64,000 nt of DNA from Protonemura montana (lineage: Eukaryota; Arthropoda; Insecta; Plecoptera; Nemouridae), in NCBI GenBank assembly GCA_947568835.1, contig OX387609.1, forward strand, positions 8,943,660-9,007,659, written 5' to 3'. This document shows positions 36,696 to 49,240 of the stretch, piece by piece. The position numbers and the translations under genes are program-made. The notes below the pieces were generated by a model. The model was not told the DNA's origin. It saw only the letters and a program-made list of their open reading frames with translations, and ran no database searches. Every line of letters begins with the position of its first letter. The first letter of the stretch is position 1.

Positions 36696-36822
36696 GTCCG
36701 GGTTTTACCAAAATGTTGAACTATAAGTTGGATCTCTAGAAACATCTGAATTTCACTGCATGTGATTGGAAGTCGCCATGACAATAGTTTCAACTAACTC
36801 TAATTTTGGTAAAACCGGACCT
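36696..36822. mobile_element. MITE copy 3, best-preserved inverted ends
   Basis: About 127 bp. Left end TCCGGGTTTTACCAAAAT; right end ATTTTGGTAAAACCGGAC. These are inverted with one mismatch. The interior matches the other two copies. Too short to code. Confidence -1.
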
Positions 36823-37792
36823 GAGTCCAATAAATAATTTTAAAAAAATCCAATTGTTCAATTGGCTTTAATATATTTCCAGATAATCGAGTATCAGACT
36901 GTTATTTAATAGTAAATGTGTGATCAATACAGTGTGAAACATGGTTGTTCTAGGCACACGACCATGCACAACTTAATTAAGGTATTACACGATGGTAACT
37001 ACATTTTCTTGCCGTGTTGTCACACTGCACCAGTTAAACAATTACATATTTATACAAATATTAAACAATCTTTATTTGACCGTATTTTTATATTTGGACC
37101 GCATATATTTGAATGTGGCTGACACGTCAATAGATTCTATTGAAGTTTAAGACACACAAATTAATTCGTATTCTCATTTTGTCAGGATAGATAGATAGAT
37201 ACACATGAAAATTATATTTACATTCACTTGATTTAGTATATTTTATAGTATCTGTCATGTCTATCGAATTTTCTATCGAATTTTAAGACAACAAACAAAT
37301 GAACAAACATGACTTCACATTCCAGTTCTTCTTTTGTCAGGAGGTGGCTACGAAAACTGCATCGTATTGGTTTTGGAAGTGGTGAAAACAAATGAAACTT
37401 ACGATAAGAAAACAAAATAGTTCAAAAGCAGACAATAGACGTGAGGATATCATGAAACAAAGTCTGGTCTAAAAAAACCCAGTACTTTACATTCACCTAG
37501 ATGTAATCAATATTTTTGTTGTTAATTAAGTGGTATTTTCAATCTTAACCTCATAATAATAACAAAAAAAAAAAACTCGGTGAAAAGTCAAACTGGTTGC
37601 TTGTGGTAAGGTATTAATTCGTATGAAAACTGTGCTGAGAATCGAACCCCTGACCGATGCGACACAAGGGAAGATAATAGTGCATTTTATTTAAAACGAA
37701 AACACTGATCATTCTCCTTAAAATTGCATGTGTTTTTCTGGTCCAAAATCGTTTTACTGATTTTACTAATTTAGCATTTTACTGACTTCTCA
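36823..37792. other. AT-rich spacer with a tRNA-like 3' half
   Basis: Mostly featureless. At 37620-37675 the minus strand reads GTGTCGCATCGGTCAGGGG, then TTCGATTCTCAGCACAG. GGTTCGATTC is a box B and TpsiC-arm match. No acceptor stem, D arm or box A can be paired, so it is a SINE or tRNA relic, not a tRNA gene. Confidence -1.
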
Positions 37793-37799
37793 CTATTAC

Positions 37800-38199
37800 C
37801 GTTGAGTGTAGGTTATAGGTAGAGTTTCAACGTCAATGTTAAAGTCTCTGCGTGAAAAATGACTACCTTACCGACAAAAATGCAGAGTACCGGAAGTTCA
37901 CGTTAAGTGGAGCCACTGTCGTATGAATTTTAATTTCGATATTTCTCGTAGGTTAACTCACTTTTGAAACTTTTCATGCTCAAAAAATCTTCATCAATGT
38001 TTACCTCAACGATTGATATACACGTAACAATATTAAGAAGCGAGTAAATACGATAAATATCGAAATTAAATTTCATACGACAGTGGCTCCACTTAACGTG
38101 AACTTCCGGTACTCTGCATTTTTGTCGGTAAGGTAGTCATTTTTCACGCAGAGACTTTAACATTGACGTTGAAACTCTACCTATAACCTACACTCAACG
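37800..38199. mobile_element. 400-bp fold-back MITE with nearly identical 155-165 bp arms
   Basis: The arms begin CGTTGAGTGTAGGTTATAGG and include AAAATGACTACCTTACCGAC and AGTTCACGTTAAGTGGAGCC. The outer 140 bp match without a difference that I can see, then diverge toward a loop of about 75 bp near 38000. The heptamer CTATTAC flanks both sides (37793-37799, 38200-38206), a likely 7-bp target duplication. No coding capacity. As RNA or single-stranded DNA it would form a very stable hairpin. Confidence -1.
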
Positions 38200-38206
38200 C
38201 TATTAC

Positions 38207-41200
38207 ATTTGTCAGTGCCGGCAGCGAGCGGTCCGGAGAGCGACGGTTTACATAAAAATAGGGGGAAGTAAGTAGGAGCTGAAGCACTCGGAGGAAAGAT
38301 AATAGAATAGAGTAACTAGATTTAAATTGAACACAAACTTTGATTTATTGAAGGGAAGTTAAGTTACAATCATTTGGTAGGAGCGAATGGAGTCGTCTGC
38401 TAGGTGTCTACTCCAAGGTCTCTAGATGGCGTCTCCTTTTTAGTTCTCTCCTCATGGTCCAGTAGTTTTTATCTGTGTGGTGTATTGAGTAGTAGGGGAC
38501 ATGCTGTGATTGGTAGATAATTACATCATAGGTGAGATGGACAAGAGGTAAAGATGTGATCTGGTTGACAACTGTGAATTTTGATCACCTTTTCTTGGAG
38601 ATTAGGAAGCTTTTAACCTGAAAGTAATGGATTTGGAACTTAGATAATAAAACCATTCTTATTTGACCATCAAAACCTGCGTTAGGTGACTCATCAAATC
38701 TTCTTAAACCTGTTTTCTGGGAAGAATGCTTCTCAGATGTTTCTGCAATTAAGCAAACAAAAATATATATGTCAAGACGCTTTTGTCGTGGCTAAAGAAG
38801 ATGACGTATACTAAGTTTCATAAAAAAAGAAATTTTCTTCTTCTATCACCGCATTTGCATTTGAGAACCTCATTTAAAATTCTCTTGTCGAATTTTTAAA
38901 AATAATCATTAAATTCTGCAGGCTGTTTTTTTTTTTCTGAAATATTGGAGAGTTCTTTACAATAAACGTTTCTCAATCTTGAAACGTTTCCTTGACTGCT
39001 TTTGGAGATATCAGTAAATATAATGGATTTTTTATTTAAACCTAGTTTTACGAGTTCAGAATGGGTAACGTCGAAATATTTTAGGGTAAATTGCCTTAGT
39101 GGGAGGAATCAACATTTGCCGGGACATTTTCTAAAGATGCTTGAATAGAATGTGTTTTTTAATCTTTATTAACCAAGCTGATTATTGTCCACATTTATCT
39201 ACAGATATCAAGAGCAATTTAAGACCTGTCGGTACTTTCTTTGACAAATAAAAGACATGTACTTGGGAACGAAACTAGAGTTGCGCCGAAATGTCGTCAG
39301 CACGAGTAGCGAGTTGACATTCCCCAGTCAGGTCCTGAAATTTAAATATTTAAAGGACCTAAACATATAAAGGACCTAAATTTCTGTTAGTGTATGGATT
39401 TGGTTTACTCTGCAAGTTACAAACAATAAGGCAGTTATGGATGGGCAAGGATATTCGATTTAAAAAAATAGCCTAAATTAATCTACGGGATTGAAAGATG
39501 ATTATAGCCAATCATAGACTGTGTTTCCACATTTTTAGAGGTCGTTTTCTTGCTGATATTCTCTAATTAATTAAGGTTAAGCTTAAACTCTGATTTTTGA
39601 ATCAGACTTCACTTTTGTGAGACAAAAGTATTTTCAGTGGAATAAATACAAATGACTCCCGTAAGTGCTACTGGTAAAAACAATAGTTCTCCTAGATCAA
39701 GATGATTAAATTATCGAAAACTCAAACAGTCATTACTTATATAAAAGCGAAACCTCGTGAATTCTTTGGATGGTTTTACTTAGCTTCGGTGTGCATCTTT
39801 TTGCAGATGCTCTGAGAGTTCGCAAGAGCCGTTCTTCGCGCAGATACACTTGAAAATATCCTTAAACTTATATCCTTTAACCACGGGTGAATACCAGTTT
39901 CCTTACAGATCTCCTTGCATTTACGATGTCAATTACATCATCCTTACTTTTTAAACATTTTACTTACAAATTACAAAATTTTGAAAATGCACTGCATAAA
40001 CCTTGTGTGCTTGGGAACCACCAACAACGTGTTACAGCACGTGCTTAGTTAAATCAGAATACATCTAAATATACTAACCGAACAATATTAGATTTTGTTA
40101 ACGCGACGCATAATTTTCAATGCACATTTAATTACATATGTTATTTACAAGCAAAAAATTAGTGATTAATTCATTTCATCTGGAGCTTATTATAATTTCT
40201 CTTTTCTGACAAAGCTCTTTATTCTCAAGAATTTTTATGTTTGGTACATTTGCTTCGTCTTTTGGCGTCAGATTCCAGAGAATCAAGCTTTTAAGGCAAA
40301 CAGTTTGTTAAGGGACTAAAAACAAACAAAAATCAATACACTTTTCATTCCCAAAATTGGTGGGACGACAAAATCTACAGCGGAACGGAGTCAAAAGAGG
40401 GCTTGACAAAGAAATTCAGAAGTCTTCAACGTACGTTAACGTTTATGATCTAAAAAGGAAAGACCGCGATATAAAAAAATCGAGAAAGACTTTTCTGCTG
40501 TTAGGTGATACACACGTACTAAATTTTCAAAATCGAAACAGCGTCTTGTATAGCGACAAAGTATGAACCAGGACCGTTTATTTTTTATAAGTAAGGGTCA
40601 CTGGCAACCTAATTGTACCTCACGTACGTTACCGGATGCTGATATCCTCCCGTCGAGGGCTCTACGCAAAGTCTCACTAGTCTCTTGCTAAAACTCTGTG
40701 AAAACAAATACCTTGAAAAGAGGCTGGAGATGGTTTTAAATGGCAGTTAATTCAACAATGTGTTTAGGAGGAAAATCAATTTATTAAACAATTTACAGCT
40801 ATCCAAATATATGGTTGACCATTAAGGTCTAGCTTACTAATCTATATTATAAATACAATTTCTTATTAATAATATTTATGATCATGGTTATGGTAATTAT
40901 GAAGTTTTGTTATACAAATGGTTGTGCAAGATGCAAATTGATGATTTAAGAACGGCAGGAACTATAGAATCTAATATTGAGAGCGAGATGATGTAACACT
41001 TTTAAGGAAGTCAGTGAAGTAGGATGGTATTCCTGCCCGAGCACCGACCAGTAGCCCACTACCTCCCATTTTCCGACAGGGATCTGATAGCGTCTGGACA
41101 AGTCGGCAATGCAGGGCTGGTAGATCCTCTTTTTCTCATCGTGCTTAGTGCAAATCAATGATTTACGAGGTTACGATGCTGGATTTTAAAAGGGATCGTT

Positions 41201-41815
41201 TACGCAGTTAAAAAACATATTTTAACTTAATACAATTTTATGCTATCTGTGTTTATAACTGTCAGTGAAATGAAAAACTAGCCACTCGTTTGTCTCCAAG
41301 ATCAAATAGTCTGAAGTCAAAGTCCTAGCAAGTCGAATACTCTCTCTTTTTTATCGAGTACTTTTTGTGCATTTTTTAAATCCTAGAACGTCAATTGAAA
41401 ACAAGTGCAATATGTGTACGAAGACAAACCTTTAGTTTCAATAAAACAAGTCGTTTACAAAAATCAAGAACATTCAATGTCTTTGACAAAGTGAGAGAGT
41501 TTTAAGAAGTCATAAAACTCTCGTTTCTTGCTAAACGGGCATTCTTCGAAGCCAAAACAATGCGCATGCTCAGCACTTGTGTAATACACGTGAAACAGAG
41601 AGGATCGCTATTATGAGAGGGTATTATACATTGCGTTTAGGAGGAACAACTTTAAGAATTAAGGAAAACCTAAACCAGTTATTAAGATTGCTTATTGATT
41701 TGTCGATTTTACGCCTTGTTTCATACCAAGCTATGATTTGTAATTTTGTTTAAGGATGAATTAATTTAAAATAACACTCACTGTTTTTTAGATTTAAGCG
41801 TCTGTTTCTATGCTT
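38207..41815. other. Spacer, mostly AT-rich, with two unassigned patches
   Basis: 38220-38580 is less AT-rich and carries a minus-strand AATAAA (TTCAATAAATCAAAG, near 38345), possibly retroelement debris. 40357-40566 is a 69-codon plus-strand frame without a domain. No other structure was recognised apart from the frame at 40946-41158, described separately. Confidence -1.
40946..41158 (-). other. Unassigned protein-like open frame
   Basis: This minus-strand frame of 70 codons has balanced composition (KKRIYQPCIADLSRRYQIPV, then GKWEVVGYWSVLGQEY), unlike the AT-rich shadows around it. No ATG-based start, clear splice sites or known domain. It could be an exon, a transposon fragment or chance. 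I do not recognise it. Confidence -1.
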
Positions 41816-41834
41816 AGGTTCGTTTCAGGTTCCC

Positions 41835-42310
41835 AAAGTACGCCATGGAACGTTTTGCAGCTCGGGATTTGGATTTTGTGAAAACGTACTATAGCGGTTT
41901 TGACGGTTTCAGCAGAGAGCAAAGACTTTTAACATACCTGCCACAAAATATGATAATCTTTTATCTTAAGATTTTTATCTTAAACAAACCGGATTTCATT
42001 CTGTGTTTTCATTCTATAAAAATCTGTTATAAATTGCAGACCTTTACGCGAGTTACGTAAACACTCAAGATTTGAAATTTCTAAATTTTCCCATTTTTAT
42101 TCGACTTGGCAAAGGATTTTAAGTGTGAAAATGTGTCAGTGTGACAAAACATTTCTCCGGACATTTTCTAGTCTGAGGAAACAGGACATTATTTTTAAAG
42201 CGGGACATCAGAAAATAAACTACATAGATACAGAAATCTACAACGTTTGTGAACAACCACGTCTTTCATCTATTACAAAAAAGAATATGTTAATATATTA
42301 CAAGAGATAA
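41835..42310 (+). repeat. Left member of a diverged duplication (exon-like plus intron)
   Basis: Pairs with 45690-45960. Shared words include GTGTGAAAATGTGTCAGTGT against GTGTGCAAATGTGCCAGTGT, then CCGGACATTTTCT, and CAGAAAATAAACTACAT-GATAC. The exon-like head here ends CTTTTAACATACC where the partner has CTTTTAACG/GTAAAA, so the donor is absent in this copy. It reads open for 70 codons but is probably a decayed exon copy. Confidence -1.
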
Positions 42311-44225
42311 ATTTCTAATGATAGACAAGGCAATACAAGATTGTTGACTTCTATCTCATGGTCTAGTAAGGTATTTTACAGAAAAAATCTGAATGGCTGT
42401 TGCCCAGCTAATACAAAATTAACGGACGTTTAGGGTCTTAACGGACAAGTGCACAATTTTTAGTTTCAATTCTCTCAACTAAACACATAGTGTCATTTTA
42501 TTACCACCCTAAGTCAAACTCGAATTATTCCATTGCCAGATAACTTTTCCCAAATCTGACTCCTAGACGCAGTCCGCAGAGCAGACACTTCCACATTTGC
42601 AAGGTTTGGTCATCGCTATCGACAAGCCTGGATGTTACGTTACACTTTTGTTTTAATTGACGAACGTTCTGTTGTTTCGATGTAAGATATTTGGTGCAAC
42701 CCCACGTTTTTTATTGGAAATTTTTTATGGAATTTTTTATGGAAGGTTCGCATTCAAAAAGAAATATCTTGATTTTAAGGCCAATCCGCAAGAACGCTCA
42801 CAGACACTCGGAGGATTCCGAAATATGGCGACCAAATATTAAACTTCTTAACCTACTACTGAAGCTAAAATATTAACTATACTAAATATACTTTATTTTT
42901 CTGACGTAATTTTGCCTTAAATGCGTAGCAAAATCATGTTTGTGATTAAAACCTTCTTAAAAACTACTAGTCAAAGGTCATATGTCAGATTGATACTCCC
43001 AAGGGCTTTTGACTAAAGTCCTCTTTGACTATTTGACTCTTTGAAAGGGTTCTTGGACTATTTTTCCTGCTTTGATTCTAGAGACTTTCGGGGGTCACGT
43101 GATTTTTGCTGACAGAAGTCAATGTGATCTTGGTAACTTTGCCCGTCGTTAGCTTTGTATTATTCGACATATTGACAGTTTGAAAGGTACCTAGGTTTTT
43201 AACCAGCACAGGAATGCAATGCAATAACGAAAGCTAACCCATTAATTACCCTCGATATACCTGACTCTCGCGGGTCGGGCTATTGGGTCGGGTGTTGCCA
43301 CTTGGTCAAACATTATCTAAAATCCAGCAAAGTTTTGGAGCAAATTGTGCTCAAATTTTTAACCAAATTATTTGATGTAGCTTTTTTTTTTTAAATAATT
43401 TTCTGATTCTTGAGTCTTGATCGCATTTTATTCGTGAAAAAATGTTGTAATTTTTATTTTCCATATTTGTCTTAATTTCACAGTTAACTTAATTGCAGTT
43501 ATCAGTTGTGCATTATACCAGTTTAGTATATAAATTCCTACAACACACGACATGGACTCTTGTTCCTCTAACTCCCTAATTCCCTAATCCCCCAATTCTT
43601 TGTCGTGGTCGCAAAATATCAACTAATAAAAGAGCCATTTAGGTTTATAAAACCAGCCAAGAAGGAATCGATATTTTGTCAGATTTTTTGTGTATATTCA
43701 ATAATGTTTTAAATTTCGGAATTTTGATCACAATTTCATTGCAATCTTGAATAAAAAACGAAAATAATAAATCGTATTGGTATTGCTAAAATGTCCAGGA
43801 CTTTCAATTTAGAGTCCGCCGCACCTTTAAAAAAATAAAAAAAATTAGACGATTTCAAGGATACTCTCATGCAATTCAAAAGCCTAAAATCATAAAATGT
43901 TTCACCCTTAACACTTTTTCTTCCTCATAATCAGTTTTAATTCACTAGTGTCTTTCAAAACCAGTGCCTTCCAGTGTCTTTTGCTATTAGGTATGTGTAT
44001 TCAACACTGCTGCTCTACGATGCGGCCAAATTATGTAACTTAATGATCCCAGCTAAATTTTATTTTTTTTCAGTTAAATCGCATTTTGTGGTATTAACCT
44101 AATACCCTTCGAAATTCACATGGATTTCTCTAAATGAATTAAAGAATAACAAGACAATTATTCCAAATGGGCAAGCAAAGTGCTGTTTCATCTGCGCTGC
44201 GTAGCGAGAGTCTACCAAAGCGTCA

Positions 44226-44276
44226 CGACGCCAACAAATCGACGCCAACAAATCGACGCCAACAAATCGACGCCAG
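44226..44276 (+). repeat. 14-bp tandem repeat CGACGCCAACAAAT
   Basis: Three perfect units plus a partial fourth. A nearby (TG)n tract lies at 44503-44518. Confidence -1.
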
Positions 44277-45690
44277 CCTTGGACAAGGCTTTGGATGTTA
44301 ATAACTCTTGACAGTTTCAAAATCGTGTGGGAATCAGGACAGCTGTTTAACGCAATAGCAAAGTCAGACAGTTTATTTACATACAAGATTTACGGGCTTA
44401 TAAATGAAATTTAAAATTAGTGGCAAATTTCTTGAGTTTATTTTTATTATCTTATTCTGCGGTTAGACTTCTAAATAATAAATCTTTCGCTCAAGATGAT
44501 GGTGTGTGTGTGTGTGTATGTGTATTGTGTACTCTTAAAATGCGTGTGATTTAAATGTAATTGATATTTTATTATTATTTATCACTGAGCTTGACTGGCT
44601 CAATTCCCACGAAGATGTTACCGCACGTGAAATGGACGTTTTAGGACCAAAACGAAGATTGGAGATAACTTAACAAGAAATTATTATTATATATATTTTT
44701 TATTTTGAAGTTTTTGGTAATAACCATTGAAGCTTGAGTTTAAGAAGTTATTTACATTTTTTGAATTATCAATCGACTTATTTTATCGATGGTTGGTACA
44801 CTTAGAGTTGACTTTTTCTTGTACAACTTGCCACAGTTTTGAAAAGATAATTGCAAATTAAACCTTTGTGATGTAATCCTTGATATTAACATAATACACT
44901 TAATGATACAATCTGCTATTGTACAATTTTTTTAGTTGAATATCAACAAATGCCAATTTGCAAATCTATCTAAATGGTAAAAATTGCTCAAGTTCAAAGC
45001 ATTGTCCTAAAGCCGAGACGCTTGACATCGTAAGGACCTGATGACATTGCTTATCATATTATTTAATTGTAGAAACTTGTTAAATTACTTACTAACTAAC
45101 TTGCTAAGCGCGAAACTATTTCGTGGGTTTCGGTGCCGACTGTTTGCTAATTATTTTCTTTTGCTTAATTTTAATTTGATGTGAAAAAAAAGTATAAATA
45201 AGATGAAAAATGATTTGGCACAATCATTTCACCTGGCATACATGAAGTATTTTCGATATGTTTTAATTAATATAGGTGAAAAATGGAATCTATTAGAAAT
45301 GTTTTTCCACAAAATAGATATTCCAGTCGTCAGTGGGTTGTGAATGGTTTTTTATTGTTGGAAAGCTGGTTATTATCAAACATTGTTTCAATCTGAATAT
45401 ATAGACATTTATCAATATTTTATTTCAATTAAATACAATCATAATTCTAAATCTATTGTACTTGGAATGCAAGTTCAACTGAATCGGATAAAAAAAATGA
45501 AAAAAGCCAGGCGGTTGAACAGATAAACGAAAAATAAAAAACAGATTTAAAGTAAATAAAAACAAAAAACAATACCTGGTTATTTACCTGAAAATGAAAC
45601 TAATTGAAACTTTCTAAGCTCAATAGTCTAAACACACATTATGATGGTAAATACATTTTACAAGTTTCATTCTACATTCAGTATCTACAG

Positions 45691-45757
45691 ACCGGAACTA
45701 TTCGATTGGGTGTCACATTCATTTCCTGGTTCCGGCGTGGACCGGGCTCTTTTAACG
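45691..45757 (+). CDS. Possible upstream exon of an STPGR gene
   Basis: Acceptor TATCTACAG, 67 bases, donor AACG/GTAAAA. In one frame it reads PELFDWVSHSFPGSGVDRAL and ends in phase 0, the phase needed by the STPGR exon at 47,651. The second member of a tandem duplication (partner near 41.9 kb). Short and without a decisive motif; modest confidence. Confidence -1.
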
Positions 45758-47650
45758 GTAAAATTTTCAAATTTGTTTAAATTTATATTTGATTTAGCGA
45801 ATGATTCGAAGTGTGCAAATGTGCCAGTGTGACAATTATGTCACCGGACATTTTCTTGTAGCAGAAAATAAACTACATTGATACATGAACCTACAATATA
45901 AGTACACACTACGGTATTTCATCAATTACAATAAAGAATATATATTATTAATTTAAAGAAACTAGTAATCGCCCTATAGGGCATTGATGCGACGCACCTA
46001 AAGAGGGCCACCGGTTGCACAGGACATTTTCATAGTATTGTCATTGTTATTCTTTGAAAACTATTCGATATATTTGAAATTTGGCGCCTTTGTTGCTGTG
46101 GGTCACTGCAACGTGGAGACTTTTTCTATTCCATGGCGGGCAAGATAATTTATTTTAAAACAAATGACGTTAGCTGTTAGATTATTGTGGTCAGAAATAA
46201 TAATAATCTATCTTTGAGATGTAAAATAATTAAGTAGGGGTTGATGCTCCACTAAGTTTTATTTAAAACTAATTAGTTGAGTTAATTAAAAGTTAAATTA
46301 GTTGATAGTTTATTTAATATATAAATATCTATTATTATATATTTTGTTTAATTGAGGATACATACTGAGCCATTTTTATGATTTTAATTTGTTAACTTAT
46401 CATTATTCAACTTAATTACTTTTCTCGAGTAAATTAAATAAGCAGATTTATTGAGTTTATTTAAATATCTGGTTAATTGAGAACATAAACCATTTTTAAG
46501 GATTAAAATCTAGAATAATTTTTACTGGCAAGCCTATTAAATTAATTGAGGACCTAGTTTGCTCTGCGGGTTGCGTTTATTATCTCTGCCACTTGACTAT
46601 TCTCAAGTTGCTTGAAAAACTGTTTAATATGTTTAATTTTTCCTTGATTTGTTTCCATTTATAAACAAAAAACGTCCAACAAAATACGTGCTTTATAAAA
46701 AATAAGATTTTCTTCAAAATATACAGGCAAATCGATTATTAGCCAAGCAAAGGTGATTTTTGAATACGTGATTTACTGGACTAGTAAACAAATCTCACTG
46801 AATCAATTCTGTAACCATAGCAACGACCTTTACTGGGCGTTCAAAAACTAATAGTTAAAGAAAACATTCTTCCGAGGGTTACTGTGCCAGCAATAATTGC
46901 GATTACATCAAAATGTTCAGTGCGTTTATATTTATTTCACAACGCTATTTTATTTCTTGTCAAAAAAGGTACTTCATATTTGAACGAAGCCAGACGAATA
47001 TCTTAGAAAGTAATTCATATACGGAAACCAGTAAAGTACTGCTGGCTTTATTGTAAAACTGAGAAGTCTTTACAATTTCTCTGTAAATAATATAAGTTTC
47101 TCGCTGTCGGAAGCTACTGCACATGAAAAATAGCACCGCTCACCGACTCACGAGGACTTCAGTTTCATTGAAACTATTTGTCTGATCGAAATAAGACTTA
47201 CATTTCTGGAATCTTCATGCTCCAAGGTTTATAATGACAAATTATCGATACCAAAATTGAATTTACTGAAGAGATTTCTGTGTAAAAACCCGGGCTGATT
47301 TTTTTACCCATTTTAACACAATTAAAAACAATAATTTTACTTGGAATCAGATAAGTAAGATGTCTAAAAACTTGTTATTCCCTCAAGATTAGTTTTGTGG
47401 ATGTAATGAAAAATTGCGAATAACTCAACTCTATTGCTTCTCGGAAAACCGAAGGCGACAAAAACAGTGTGTTTTGAGTATTTTATTAGTGACTCAGCAA
47501 CACGTGAGGTCAAAGCCATGCAAACAGATTTGCTCTTATGTCGATTTTTATTGCCATAAGAGTTAGTGAAAACAATTCCATACCAGAGGGTATTTAAAGG
47601 TATTTTCCGTCACGGGCTGGAACTTGCAATGTCTGCCGCTCTGACCGCAG

Positions 47651-47842
47651 AGTCCAGAGCCGACATGCGCCCAGTACAAGGGTGCGCGGTGGTGCGCCTC
47701 CCAGTCGAAGAGAGCGTTCTTCGAGGTGAAGGAAGGACCCGGACCCGGAGCATACGACGTGGTCACCGAAAGACCGAAAGACCCAGCGAGAGTCCACGAC
47801 GAAATGATTCGCTTTGAGAAGAGGAAATGCAGCAAAGTTTAG
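47651..47842 (+). CDS. Sperm-tail PG-rich repeat (STPGR) exon, ending in a stop
   Basis: Acceptor with pyrimidine tract (GTCTGCCGCTCTGACCGCAG), then 63 codons to TAG at 47840-47842. The motif GARWCASQSKRAFF, then EGPGPGAYDVVTERPKD, fits the PGPGxYD signature of SHIPPO/STPGR proteins, which line or stabilise ciliary and sperm axonemal microtubules. The exon is GC-rich in AT-rich surroundings, as expected for coding DNA here. No good donor precedes the stop, so it is read as a terminal exon. An upstream exon candidate at 45,691 joins in phase. The GPGPG run also reads open on the other strand, but the plus-strand motif is far better. Confidence -1.
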   Translation, partial: SPEPTCAQYKGARWCASQSKRAFFEVKEGPGPGAYDVVTERPKDPARVHDEMIRFEKRKCSKV

Positions 47843-49063
47843 ACTTATCTTTTTAGATTCGTTTGCAAATCTTAAAAGCGGCAATGAAAGTTAGATAAAA
47901 ATATTCACTTGCGTCTTTCAAGATTTTTTTGGCAAACTCTTTGCACCATTTGATTACTTAAATACTGTTTTTCCGTAAGTTTTTTTCAAATTTGGATGCA
48001 CAAAAGAAATTCCTACTATTTCTTTTGTGAAAATTTCATGAAAAGTATAAAAATTTGAATTAAACGCAAAATTCTGATTTTTTTAACTGATTCTTTGTTT
48101 CGCACATTATTTATGATTTCCTTATCAAATATTAAGATGGCCGTTAATCTCTCATGATGATGCAGAAGGTCATTTTGAATATTAAAAAAACAAGTTGAAA
48201 GTTTCACCTGTGGTTTTACCAAAATTTCATGAATTGCAATTACATTTATTTAATTTTATTATTTATTTTTCAAGGTTTTCCCGATAAAATGAACATTTGT
48301 TTACAGAGTTATGGTATGGCAGAAACAGAATGAATCATTATTGAATACTCCATTTAAGTTGCAGCAAGCAGTTAAATTCCATCGGCAAGATTTTATTCCG
48401 ACAAGCCAACTGGTTTTATACAAAATATTAAATTTCTCGAATTGCTAAATATTTGCTAAAAAGAATGTAAGTTCCATTTGTACTCGCCGACATATTATTC
48501 AACTGGGGCTATCCCACATTTTCATTGGAAAAAAGTTTGCAATATTAAAAACTGAATATTTAGGATAATTGGCCGGCTTTTAAATGAAAAACTCGAAATA
48601 CGGTGTAAATATTATTTAATGTCATTCGCTTAAACCTAAATACACAAATGTGGATCGCGGCTCACCCTCAATGCTAGCGTAATGTCTGATCGCGGGCCAC
48701 TTAGGGTGCTCGCGCTGCCAGTGTCCTATTTAGACTGCCACCTTCTTGTCACCCCAGTGGCAACTGCCCCCGAGTGGGAAACTTTACAAGTTGCTAAACA
48801 TGAAACCAATGACAACGCCGAGAGTATTTTGTGGGTTGCGTTCAATACTATTTCACTATACGAACATAATATTAATATTACACTATTTCTTATTAATTTA
48901 ATTGAAATATTTCATGATGAGTCTGATTCTTATCAGAGTTCTTATTTTACCAAAGAAATGTCTTGCGGGTTTCCTTGGACCACTCCCAGGATGGTGTTAA
49001 ATTAAATTAAAATGTCTAATAAATTGTAATACATTATTTTCAATAACAAAATAGTTCAAATAA

Positions 49064-49240
49064 GAACACCAACTCAACCGGGAAGATCTACCGATGATCA
49101 TTCACTCCATGTGGTCAGCATCTTCATAAAAAAACACCTACCAAAGTCAAAGATTGGCACTTTCCCTAAACATGGCGAAAGCTGTGGTAGAAGATGTCAG
49201 ATCTGTCAAATGAATTATAACATTTTTAAAAGATACACGT
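49064..49240 (+). mobile_element. Possible Penelope-like retroelement relic
   Basis: The plus-strand frame reads GTFPKHGESCGRRCQICQMN, then NIFKRY. This resembles the Cys-rich block (CGxxRCxxC) between RT and GIY-YIG domains of Penelope-like elements. Too short to be sure. Confidence -1.

Noticed and set aside
37618-37675. Minus-strand tRNA gene (box B GGTTCGATTC)
   Set aside because: No pairing acceptor stem, D arm or anticodon loop upstream; at most a SINE or tRNA relic.
47563-47884. Minus-strand frames opposite the STPGR exon (YAPGPGPSF)
   Set aside because: GPGPG is encoded by a near-palindromic CCCGGACCCGGA, so both strands show it. Acceptor, stop and the full PGPGxYD motif support only the plus strand.
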